This document shows positions 1 to 5,983 of a stretch of DNA of 5,983 nucleotides, piece after piece (within the stretch, counting starts at the first letter, position 1; every line of letters begins with the position of its first letter). Both the position numbers and the translations under genes were made by a program. Location: positions 1-5,983 of the forward strand of contig JAESQH010000104.1 of the NCBI GenBank assembly GCA_016765235.1, read 5' to 3'. The notes beneath the pieces were generated by a model. That model did no database searches. It was not told where the DNA came from and worked only from the letters and a program-made list of their open reading frames with translations. Origin of the DNA: Paracoccaceae bacterium (GTDB taxonomy: Bacteria > Pseudomonadota > Alphaproteobacteria > Rhodobacterales > Rhodobacteraceae).

Positions 1-115
1 TAGGCCCAGGGGTGTTTAGGCGCCGACAGATGGAGCAGTTGCAGGCGATCACGAATGCCGGTTTTTCCAGTATTTCAAATGTTATGGTGCCGCAGTGGCA
101 ACTGCCCTTGATCAT
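1..115 (-). CDS. GFA (CENP-V/GFA) domain zinc-binding protein, N-terminal fragment cut by the window edge
   Basis: The minus strand from the ATG at 115-113 reads 38 codons without a stop and runs off the left edge. The peptide starts MIKGSCHCGTITFEI and continues to CNCSICRR. The CxCG near the N-terminus and the CxCSxCRR about twenty residues later are the hallmark zinc-ligand cysteines of the GFA family (Pfam GFA/CENP-V). The founding member is the Paracoccus glutathione-dependent formaldehyde-activating enzyme, but most family members have no assigned function. Here the CHCG sits at residues 6-9, as in the short (roughly 110-140 residue) GFA proteins, not the longer Gfa type with an N-terminal extension, so I do not assign that enzyme activity. 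The start lies 12 nt after the dehydrogenase stop codon, with an AAGGGA ribosome site in the gap, so the two genes are very probably co-transcribed. The fold family is fairly certain and the function is unknown. Confidence 0.82.
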   Translation of the reverse strand, partial: MIKGSCHCGTITFEILEKPAFVIACNCSICRRLNTPGP

Positions 116-119
116 GTCG

Positions 120-125
120 TCCCTT
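120..125 (-). promoter_or_regulatory. Ribosome binding site for the GFA-domain gene
   Basis: Read on the minus strand, the 12 nt between the dehydrogenase TAG (130-128) and the GFA ATG (115-113) is CGAAGGGACGAC. AAGGGA is a reasonable Shine-Dalgarno match, with 4 nt between it and the ATG. It supports this start and translation from a shared mRNA. Confidence 0.55.
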
Positions 126-127
126 CG

Positions 128-2629
128 CTATCCGTTCATGCGGATTGTTTCGTTTTTCGGGTCGTACGGGCTGTCTTGGACGATCTCGGCGTCCCAGAGT
201 TGTTCGAACATTTTGACCTTTAGTTTTTGGCCCACAATGGCGAGTTCGGGGGGGACGTAGCCCATGCCGATGGATTTTTCAAAGTGGACGGAATAGCCTC
301 CCGACGTCAAGCGGCCGATTTTGGTGCCGTCGAGGAACAGCGCTTCGCGGCCCCATGGGTCGGCGTCCTTTGGGCCGTCGATTAGCAGGGTGACGCATTT
401 GGCGCGAATGCCTGTGGCCTCCATCGCGGCGCGGCCTTGGAAGTCTTTGGAGAGGTCGATGAAGCGGGGGAGGTCGGCCTCGATCGGGGTGGCGTCGCGG
501 CCTAGTTCGGTGCCGAACGCGCGGTAGGATTTTTCCTGACGCAGCCAGTTTTGGGCGCGGGCGCCGACGAGTTTGATGTCGAATTCTTCGCCTGCGGCCA
601 TGATCTGGTCGAAGAGGTAGTTTTGCATCTCGATGGGGTGGTGGAGTTCCCAGCCGAGTTCGCCTGTGTAGGCGACGCGGATGGCGTGGACGGGGCACAT
701 TTTAAGCTCGATATGTTTGGAGGAGAGCCATGGGAAGTGTTTGTTGGTTAGCGCGGTTTCTGGGTCCGGATCGGAGATCAGTTTCTTCATCACGTCGCGG
801 GATTTCGGGCCAGCGAGGGCGAAAACGCCGTATTGGGTGGTGACGTTCTGGATTTCGATGTAGCCGAATTCGTCGGCCTTGGAGGCGGCAGCTTTGCGCA
901 AGTAATCGCCGTCGTAGTCGGTTAGGGCGCCGGAGGAGACTAGGTAGTACTCGGATTCCGCTTCGCGCACGATTGTGTATTCGGTACGGGTCGTTCCGGT
1001 GGCGGTTAGCGCGTAGGTCAGGTTGATACGGCCGATTTTTGGCAGTTTGTTGGTGGTGAACCAGTCGAGGAATTGGGTGGCGCCTGGGCCTTTTACGCGG
1101 TGTTTGGTGAAGGCGGTGGCGTCGATCAGACCGACGTTTTCGCGGATGGCTTTAGCCTCGTCTACCGCATGTTTCCACCAGCCGCCGCGGCGGAAGGAGC
1201 GGGATTCGAAGTCGAAATTGCTAGGAGCGTCGAGGGGGCCGAAGTAGTTCGGGCGCTCCATGCCGTTGACGACGCCGAATTGTGCGCCGCGCGCTTTCAT
1301 GCGTTCATAGCAGGGGGCGGTGCGGAGCGGGCGGCAGGCTTGGCGTTCTTCATCGGGGTGGTGGAGGACGTAGACGTGGTCGTAGCATTCCTCGTTTTTG
1401 CGGGCGGCGTATTCGGTTGTCATCCAGTCGCCGTAGCGTTTGGGGTCGAGCGAGGCCATGTCGATTTCGGCTTCGCCGTCGACCATCATTTGAGCTAGGT
1501 AGTAGCCGACACCGCCAGCGGCGGTGATGCCGAATGAAAACCCTTCGGCGAGCCACATGTTGTCGAGGCCGGGTGCGGGGCCGACGAGGGGGTTGCCGTC
1601 GGGGGTGTAGCAGATCGGGCCGTTGAAGTCGTCTTTCAGGCCGGATTCTTCGCATGATGGCATGCGGTGGATCATGGCCATGTATTGATCCTCGATCCGG
1701 TCGAGGGCGAGGGGGAACAGGTCTGCGCGGAAGCTGTCTGGGACGCCGTGCTCAAAACGGGCGGGGGCGTGTTTTTCGTAGACGCCGAGAATCCAGCCGC
1801 CGCGTTCTTCGCGGACATAGGATTGGGCGTCGGCGTCGCGGATTACGGGGTGTTCAGGGTTGCCGGCTTCGCGGAAGGCTTGCAGGGCAGGGTCAACATC
1901 TGTGACGATGAATTGGTGCTCGACAGGGATGGCGGGGAACTTGATGCCGAGCTGTTTGGCGGTGCGCTGGGCGTGGTTGCCTGTGGCGGTGACGACGTGT
2001 TCGGCGTGGATTTCAAAAGTTTCTTCGGAAGCAATTAGGTTGCCGCCTTTTTCGATCATGACAACGCCGCGGACGATCCATTCGGTGCCGGTCCACTCGT
2101 ATGAATCGACTTGGCGTTTGCGGATGATTTTTACGCCGCGCTGGCGGGCGCCTTTGGCCATGGCCATGGTGACGTCGGCGGGGTTTATGTAGCCGTCTGT
2201 CGGGTGATAAAGCGCGCCTTTCAGGTCTTCGGTGTTGATGAGGGGCCAGCGGGATTTCACCTGATCGGGCGTCAGAAATTCGTATTCTATTCCGACGGAA
2301 TCGGCGGTGGTGGCGTAGAGTTTGTACTCGTCCATACGCTCTTCCGTTTGGGCCATGCGTAGGTTGCCGACGACGGAGAAGCCCGCGTTCAGGCCTGTTT
2401 CGGCCTCTAATTCTTTGTAGAACTTCACAGAATAATCATGGATGTGCGTAGTCGCGTACCCCATGTTGAACAGGGGCAGTAGGCCAGCGGCGTGCCATGT
2501 GGAACCTGAGGTTAGCTCGTCGCGTTCAAGCAGAACCACGTCATCCCATCCGGCTTTGGCTAAATGGTAGGCAATGGATGCGCCGACGACACCGCCGCCA
2601 ACGACACAAGCTTTTACGTGAGTTTTCAT
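128..2629 (-). CDS. Dimethylglycine dehydrogenase-like FAD/folate enzyme (DAO domain plus GcvT domains)
   Basis: This 833-residue protein has the full architecture of mitochondrial DMGDH and SARDH. An N-terminal FAD/DAO oxidoreductase domain (about 5-390) is followed by a linker (about 390-450) and by C-terminal aminomethyltransferase GcvT and GcvT-C domains (about 460-830). The dinucleotide motif GGGVVG is at residues 11-16. The GSTWHAAG motif at 42-49 contains His46, which aligns with the histidine that binds FAD covalently in mammalian DMGDH. The second FAD-contact region (PDGNPLVGP at 343-351, then GFSFGITAAGGVG) is intact. The GcvT part carries GELGWELH (656-663) and RQEKSYRAFGTEL (697-709), close to human DMGDH as I recall it. 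The expected cytoplasmic reaction is oxidative N-demethylation of dimethylglycine to sarcosine, with electrons to ETF and the methyl carbon to tetrahydrofolate. Sarcosine or a related N-methyl amine is an alternative substrate, and the sequence alone does not settle this. The length matches the mature eukaryotic enzyme without a targeting peptide. The ATG has a GGAG site 8 nt upstream. No frameshift or missing domain is seen. It is probably the first gene of an operon with the GFA gene. Confidence 0.9.
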   Translation of the reverse strand: MKTHVKACVVGGGVVGASIAYHLAKAGWDDVVLLERDELTSGSTWHAAGLLPLFNMGYATTHIHDYSVKFYKELEAETGLNAGFSVVGNLRMAQTEERMDEYKLYATTADSVGIEYEFLTPDQVKSRWPLINTEDLKGALYHPTDGYINPADVTMAMAKGARQRGVKIIRKRQVDSYEWTGTEWIVRGVVMIEKGGNLIASEETFEIHAEHVVTATGNHAQRTAKQLGIKFPAIPVEHQFIVTDVDPALQAFREAGNPEHPVIRDADAQSYVREERGGWILGVYEKHAPARFEHGVPDSFRADLFPLALDRIEDQYMAMIHRMPSCEESGLKDDFNGPICYTPDGNPLVGPAPGLDNMWLAEGFSFGITAAGGVGYYLAQMMVDGEAEIDMASLDPKRYGDWMTTEYAARKNEECYDHVYVLHHPDEERQACRPLRTAPCYERMKARGAQFGVVNGMERPNYFGPLDAPSNFDFESRSFRRGGWWKHAVDEAKAIRENVGLIDATAFTKHRVKGPGATQFLDWFTTNKLPKIGRINLTYALTATGTTRTEYTIVREAESEYYLVSSGALTDYDGDYLRKAAASKADEFGYIEIQNVTTQYGVFALAGPKSRDVMKKLISDPDPETALTNKHFPWLSSKHIELKMCPVHAIRVAYTGELGWELHHPIEMQNYLFDQIMAAGEEFDIKLVGARAQNWLRQEKSYRAFGTELGRDATPIEADLPRFIDLSKDFQGRAAMEATGIRAKCVTLLIDGPKDADPWGREALFLDGTKIGRLTSGGYSVHFEKSIGMGYVPPELAIVGQKLKVKMFEQLWDAEIVQDSPYDPKNETIRMNG

Positions 2630-2820
2630 AACGCAATCTCCGGAATTAGTATTTGAGTGTAGTTAGCCTTGTCGTGCAGCATCCGTCTATATGCAGCCGA
2701 CTTGGGGCGTTGCGAAAACGACATTACATATCTTGCACCACAAGCGGCGTTTGTGCGAGCCTATTGGGTAAACACGAGTTCCCGTATTGATTGGGAAATT
2801 ATTTAACTTATGGATCGAAC
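2630..2820. promoter_or_regulatory. Divergent intergenic region, presumed to hold both promoters
   Basis: This 191-bp non-coding stretch separates the dehydrogenase start from the peptidase start, so promoters for both directions should lie here. It is visibly richer in A and T than the flanking genes, especially at 2785-2812. I could not find a -35/-10 pair with good matches and 16-18 bp spacing on either strand, so no promoter is placed. It contains short inverted repeats that could be operators: CGTTGCGAAAACG (2708-2720, 4-bp arms), CTTGCACCACAAG (2732-2744, 4-bp arms) and CACAAGCGGCGTTTGTG (2739-2755, 5-bp arms). No gene or RNA structure is apparent. Confidence 0.45.
2638..2641 (-). promoter_or_regulatory. 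Ribosome binding site of the dehydrogenase gene
   Basis: Minus-strand reading gives CCGGAGATTGCGTT directly before the ATG at 2629-2627. The GGAG core has 8 nt spacing, a standard arrangement. The encoded N-terminus enters the FAD-binding beta strand (KACVVGGG) within a few residues, so this start fits the family. Confidence 0.65.
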
Positions 2821-4827
2821 ATGACCGACAATCCGCTTCTACAGCAATGGAATACACCTTTTGAAATCCCGCCGTTTGACCTGATTAAGGACGAACATTT
2901 CGCGCCAGCGTTTGTGGAGGCTTTTGCGCAAGCGCGCGCTGCGGTTGATGCGATTGCGGGGGCCGCGGATGCTCCGAATTTCGCCAACACTATTGAGGCG
3001 ATGGAGCAGGCTGAGGGGCTGCTGGAACGCGTGGCGGGTGTGTTTTTCAACCTCGCGGGGGCAGATAGCAACGATGCTTTGGAGGCATTGCAGCGGGATT
3101 TAGCACCGAAATTCGCGGCGTTTTCTGCGGAAACTTTGATGAACGAAGCATTGTTCGCGCGGGTTTCGGCGGTTGGTAGCGCGGGTTTGAGTGCCGAGCA
3201 ATCGCGGGTTTTGGAGCTGTATAACCGGATGTTTGTGCGGGCTGGCGCAGCGTTAGAACCGAGCGCACGGGCGCGATTGAAGTTGATCATGCAGCGATTG
3301 GCGTCTTTAGGGACGACGTTTTCGCAAAATGTGCTGGCGGATGAGAAATCGTGGGATTTGGCGCTGGGCGAGGGCGATCTGGCAGGGTTGCCGGAATCGC
3401 TGGTTTCAGCTGCGGCGCAGGCGGCAAAGGATAGGGGTGGTGAGGGGTATGTTATTACCCTGTCGCGGTCCTTGATTGTGCCGTTTTTGCAGTTTTCCAC
3501 CCGTCGGGATTTGCGGGAAATCGCGTTTAAGGCGTGGGTTGCGCGCGGTGAAAATGGCGGGGAGACGGACAACATCGCAGCGGTGGCCGAGACGTTGGAA
3601 TTGCGCGCTGAACGGGCGGCTTTGCTGGGCTTCAAGGATTTTGCTTCGTTCAAACTGGACAATGAAATGGCGAAAACACCCGAGGCTGTTAGGGAATTGT
3701 TAATGGCTGTGTGGGAACCTGCGAAAACGGCGGCCGAGCGTGACGCGGCCAAGTTGACTGAATTAATGCGGGCGGATGGTGTGAATGGCGATCTGGCGCC
3801 GTGGGATTGGCGGCGTTATGCCGGGATTTTGCAAAAGGCTGAATACGATCTGGATGAGGCGGAGGTGAAGCCTTATTTGCAACTGGATTCGATGATCGAG
3901 GCATCTTTTGATGTGGCGGGGCGGCTGTTTGGCTTGTCGTTCAAGCCACTTGATGTGCCTTTGTATCATAACGATGCACGGGTTTGGGAGGTGCGTAAGG
4001 GAGACCGACATATTGGAGTGTTCGTCGGCGATTATTTTGCGCGCTCCAGCAAGCGGTCAGGGGCGTGGTGTTCGCGGTTCAGGGCGCAGTCGAAACTGGG
4101 CGGCGAAGTGCGACCGATTACGGTGAATGTGTGCAACTTCGCCAAAGCGCCTGCGGGTGAGGCAGCGTTGCTGACGTTTGATGATGCGCGGACATTGTTT
4201 CACGAATTTGGCCACGCGCTGCATTCATTAATGTCGGATGTGACTTATGCGTTTATATCCGGCACGTCGGTTTCACGAGATTTCGTGGAGTTGCCAAGCC
4301 AGTTGTACGAGCATTGGTTAAGCGAACCCGAAGTGCTGACCAAACACGCGCTGCACGTGGATACCGGAAAGCCGATGCCTCAGGATTTGTTGGATAGGTT
4401 GAAAGCGGCGGAGAATTTTGATCAGGGGTTTTCGACAGTGGAATATACTGCCTCGGCCATCGTGGATCTGGATTTTCACACCGGTGCGAAGGGCGATCCG
4501 ATGGAAGCGCAAGCGGAAACCTTGACGCGTTTGGGTATGCCGGCGGCGATCACGATGCGGCACGCAACGCCGCATTTTCAGCATGTGTTTTCAGGGGACG
4601 GGTATTCCAGCGGCTATTATTCTTACATGTGGTCCGAAGTGATGGACGAAGACGCGTTCGCGGCGTTTAAGGAAACCGGAGATGCGTTTGATCCTGACAC
4701 GGCGGCGCGTTTGGCCGAGTATATTTATACCGCCGGTGGCTCCAGAGATGCGGCGGAGTTGTATACCGCGTTCCGTGGTTCCTTGCCAAAGGTTGAGGCT
4801 TTGTTGAAGGGGCGTGGGCTCGATTGA
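2821..4827 (+). CDS. dcp: M3-family zinc metallopeptidase, peptidyl-dipeptidase Dcp type
   Basis: This is a 668-residue thimet-oligopeptidase-fold enzyme, close to the roughly 680 residues of E. coli Dcp, with no signal peptide and therefore cytoplasmic. It should cleave short peptides left by protein turnover, in Dcp by removing C-terminal dipeptides. The zinc motif HEFGHALH is at residues 461-468, giving ligands His461 and His465 and catalytic Glu462. The third ligand is Glu490 in SRDFVELPSQ. The RDFVE...EHW form resembles Dcp more than oligopeptidase A, whose matching segment as I recall it is AVELPSQFMENW. Upstream, GVFVGDYFAR and KRSGAW (from residue 399) are conserved M3 features. The substrate-binding segment HVFSGDGYSSGYYSYMW includes His588, Tyr595 and Tyr602. 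An in-frame TTG at 2791 would add ten residues (GNYLTYGSN after the initiator Met). I prefer the ATG at 2821 because the TTG has no ribosome site, and the family-like sequence begins at DNPLLQQW. The site before the ATG (GGA at 2812-2814) is weak. Family assignment is firm; Dcp against oligopeptidase A specificity is likely but not certain. Confidence 0.9.
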   Translation: MTDNPLLQQWNTPFEIPPFDLIKDEHFAPAFVEAFAQARAAVDAIAGAADAPNFANTIEAMEQAEGLLERVAGVFFNLAGADSNDALEALQRDLAPKFAAFSAETLMNEALFARVSAVGSAGLSAEQSRVLELYNRMFVRAGAALEPSARARLKLIMQRLASLGTTFSQNVLADEKSWDLALGEGDLAGLPESLVSAAAQAAKDRGGEGYVITLSRSLIVPFLQFSTRRDLREIAFKAWVARGENGGETDNIAAVAETLELRAERAALLGFKDFASFKLDNEMAKTPEAVRELLMAVWEPAKTAAERDAAKLTELMRADGVNGDLAPWDWRRYAGILQKAEYDLDEAEVKPYLQLDSMIEASFDVAGRLFGLSFKPLDVPLYHNDARVWEVRKGDRHIGVFVGDYFARSSKRSGAWCSRFRAQSKLGGEVRPITVNVCNFAKAPAGEAALLTFDDARTLFHEFGHALHSLMSDVTYAFISGTSVSRDFVELPSQLYEHWLSEPEVLTKHALHVDTGKPMPQDLLDRLKAAENFDQGFSTVEYTASAIVDLDFHTGAKGDPMEAQAETLTRLGMPAAITMRHATPHFQHVFSGDGYSSGYYSYMWSEVMDEDAFAAFKETGDAFDPDTAARLAEYIYTAGGSRDAAELYTAFRGSLPKVEALLKGRGLD

Positions 4828-4915
4828 TTCGGGTGGTGGTGGGTGGTCGTAGTGTAACGTCGATTACGGCAATTTATTTGCTTTTTGGGAGGATTTGCGG
4901 TTTGTTTGGGTGAAA

Positions 4916-4921
4916 AAGGGG
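4916..4921 (+). promoter_or_regulatory. Ribosome binding site deciding the MFS transporter start
   Basis: AAGGGG lies 6 nt before the ATG at 4928-4930. An in-frame GTG at 4910 would overlap this site and has no well-placed site of its own. A stronger-looking GGGAGGA at 4887-4893 has no in-frame start codon at a usable distance. The ATG is therefore the best start. Confidence 0.6.
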
Positions 4922-4927
4922 ATCACC

Positions 4928-5983
4928 ATGCCAAATCGCTGGGTAATTCTGGCTACGCTGTTTTTTGCGCGGCTGACGATGGCGTTTCAATTTCAGGCGG
5001 TTGCCGCACTTTCACCGCTTATCATGGAAGTGCATGGGCTGAATCTGGCGGACATTGGCCTGCTGATCGGAATTTATCTGGCGCCTGGCATTATAGTGGC
5101 GATCCCGGGTGGGGCTGTCGCGGCGAGATTCGGCGATAAGCGCGTCGTAAGTTTAAGTATGGTTTTGATGCTGATTGGCAGTGGCATGATTGGCTGGGGC
5201 GCAAACTTGGAAACGCTGGTTGCTGGCCGTTTACTGGCGGGCACGGGCGGTGTTGTCCTTAATGTAGTTATGTCGAAAATGGTGGTGGACTGGTTTGCCG
5301 ATCGGGAAATATCGACGGCGTTGGCCATATTTATAAATTCGTGGCCAGTCGGAATTGCGCTTGCGCTTGTGGTTTTACCAAGCCTCGCAACGGTGGGCGG
5401 CATCGGCATGGCTTTAGCCGTCGTTTTGTCAACGATCGCGCTGGGCTTGTTTCTGTTTGTCGTAGTTTACAGGGTGCCGGAAAACGCCGCCAAACCCGCG
5501 ACTAAGATCAAGATCAACAAACTTCCGGCGCTCGCGCTGTTTTTAGCTGCGTGCGTTTGGGCTTTGTACAACACGGCCTTTGCGATGGTTTTCAGTTTTG
5601 GTCCCACGTTTATGAATGAACGTGGATGGGAGTTGGCATCGGCCAGTTCAGTGACCAGCATTTTCATTATTATGACCGCGATCTCCGTGCCTGTCGGCGG
5701 CTTTCTAGCGGATCGCACCGGGCGCCGAAATACGGTTATAATGGTAAGTATGTTAAGTTACGCCGTATTGATGCCTCTAATTCTGTATGTGCCAATCAAC
5801 GTTGTGCCGTTGATTTTTGTCGCCGTGGGGCTGGTTTTCGGGCTGGGCGCTGGGCCCATTATGACTTTGCCATCAGTGATCCTACAGCCAGAGGCACGCG
5901 CCTTCGGGTTGGGCGTTTTCTATTCCATCTATTATGGCTTGATGATGGTCGCGCCGATGGCCGCGGGGGCGCTGGCTGACCGG
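4928..5983 (+). CDS. Major facilitator superfamily transporter, C-terminus beyond the window
   Basis: From the ATG the frame stays open for 352 codons to the right edge, so the stop is not seen. The protein begins MPNRWVILATLFFARLTMAF and is highly hydrophobic, with about eleven predicted membrane segments (roughly 7-30, 42-62, 73-91, 96-119, 129-151, 156-181, 200-222, 236-258, 268-288, 291-315, 325-348). Two copies of the MFS loop motif follow TM2 and TM8: GGAVAARFGDKR at 61-72 and the canonical GGFLADRTGRR at 257-267. This shows the two six-helix halves. AGRLLAGTGG at 99-108 matches the TM4 RxxxGxG motif. A basic loop with the run KIKINK (193-198) joins the halves. The expected full length is around 390-400 residues, so only the last helix and tail are missing. 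It is an inner-membrane secondary carrier, with uptake or efflux and substrate unassigned. It follows the peptidase by 100 bp on the same strand; co-transcription is possible, but the gap is large enough for its own promoter. Confidence 0.88.
   Translation, partial: MPNRWVILATLFFARLTMAFQFQAVAALSPLIMEVHGLNLADIGLLIGIYLAPGIIVAIPGGAVAARFGDKRVVSLSMVLMLIGSGMIGWGANLETLVAGRLLAGTGGVVLNVVMSKMVVDWFADREISTALAIFINSWPVGIALALVVLPSLATVGGIGMALAVVLSTIALGLFLFVVVYRVPENAAKPATKIKINKLPALALFLAACVWALYNTAFAMVFSFGPTFMNERGWELASASSVTSIFIIMTAISVPVGGFLADRTGRRNTVIMVSMLSYAVLMPLILYVPINVVPLIFVAVGLVFGLGAGPIMTLPSVILQPEARAFGLGVFYSIYYGLMMVAPMAAGALADR

Noticed and set aside
279..698. A 139-codon Arg/Pro/His-rich open frame on the minus strand inside the dehydrogenase gene
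   Set aside because: It is a frame-shifted reading of the GcvT-encoding region with an arginine- and proline-rich composition typical of shadow frames. The other long frames over 1023-2362 on the plus strand are rejected for the same reason.
2791..2820. Upstream TTG start for the peptidase, adding ten residues
   Set aside because: There is no Shine-Dalgarno sequence before it, and the added GNYLTYGSN residues are not family-like. The ATG at 2821 is followed at once by conserved M3 N-terminal sequence.
2808..3752. A 314-codon open frame on the minus strand, opposite the first half of the peptidase gene
   Set aside because: Its translation is Ser/Ala/Asn-rich low-complexity sequence with no recognisable domain, and it lies exactly antisense to a convincing M3 peptidase. 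It is the usual antisense shadow of GC-biased codons.
4868..4886. Possible Rho-independent terminator after the peptidase gene: GCAA-TTTAT-TTGC followed by five T
   Set aside because: The stem is only 4 bp (5 with a G-U pair) and AT-rich, too weak to call a terminator, although the T run is in the right place.
4885..5139. An 84-codon plus-strand open frame starting at a TTG
   Set aside because: It overlaps the start of the MFS transporter in another frame, gives no recognisable protein, and its TTG precedes rather than follows the nearby GGGAGGA. The frame from 4928 gives a clear membrane transporter.
5626..5979. A 117-codon plus-strand open frame near the right edge
   Set aside because: It is an alternate-frame reading of the MFS gene, rich in Arg and without membrane character. 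The transporter frame carries the GGFLADRTGRR motif across the same bases.

Overview
The window looks like ordinary chromosome from an alphaproteobacterium, most plausibly a marine Rhodobacterales (Roseobacter-group) organism. That placement is inferred from the gene types (a mitochondrial-like dimethylglycine dehydrogenase, an M3 peptidase and an MFS carrier) and from the moderately GC-rich, GCG-heavy codon use. There is no marker gene to confirm it.

Layout. Two transcription units diverge from a 191-bp intergenic region at 2630-2820. Leftward (minus strand) runs a complete 833-residue FAD- and folate-dependent dimethylglycine dehydrogenase-like enzyme (128-2629). It is followed after 12 nt by the first 38 codons of a GFA-domain zinc protein (1-115), which is cut by the left edge of the window. 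Rightward (plus strand) runs a complete M3-family zinc peptidase of the peptidyl-dipeptidase Dcp type (2821-4827). After a 100-bp gap comes an MFS transporter (4928-5983) that is still open at the right edge.

Function. The leftward pair is probably one operon of methylamine and one-carbon metabolism. The dehydrogenase would strip an N-methyl group from dimethylglycine (or sarcosine), pass electrons to a flavoprotein acceptor, and load the one-carbon unit on tetrahydrofolate. The adjacent GFA protein belongs to the superfamily of a glutathione-formaldehyde enzyme, so a link to released formaldehyde is tempting but unproven. The rightward genes are a cytoplasmic oligopeptide-degrading enzyme and a 12-TM-type carrier of unknown substrate. 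Their co-transcription is possible but not shown.

I found no RNA genes, CRISPR arrays, insertion sequences or phage genes, and no evidence of a new biological system. The two gene fragments at the edges (GFA and MFS) are easy to miss because neither forms a complete ORF inside the window.
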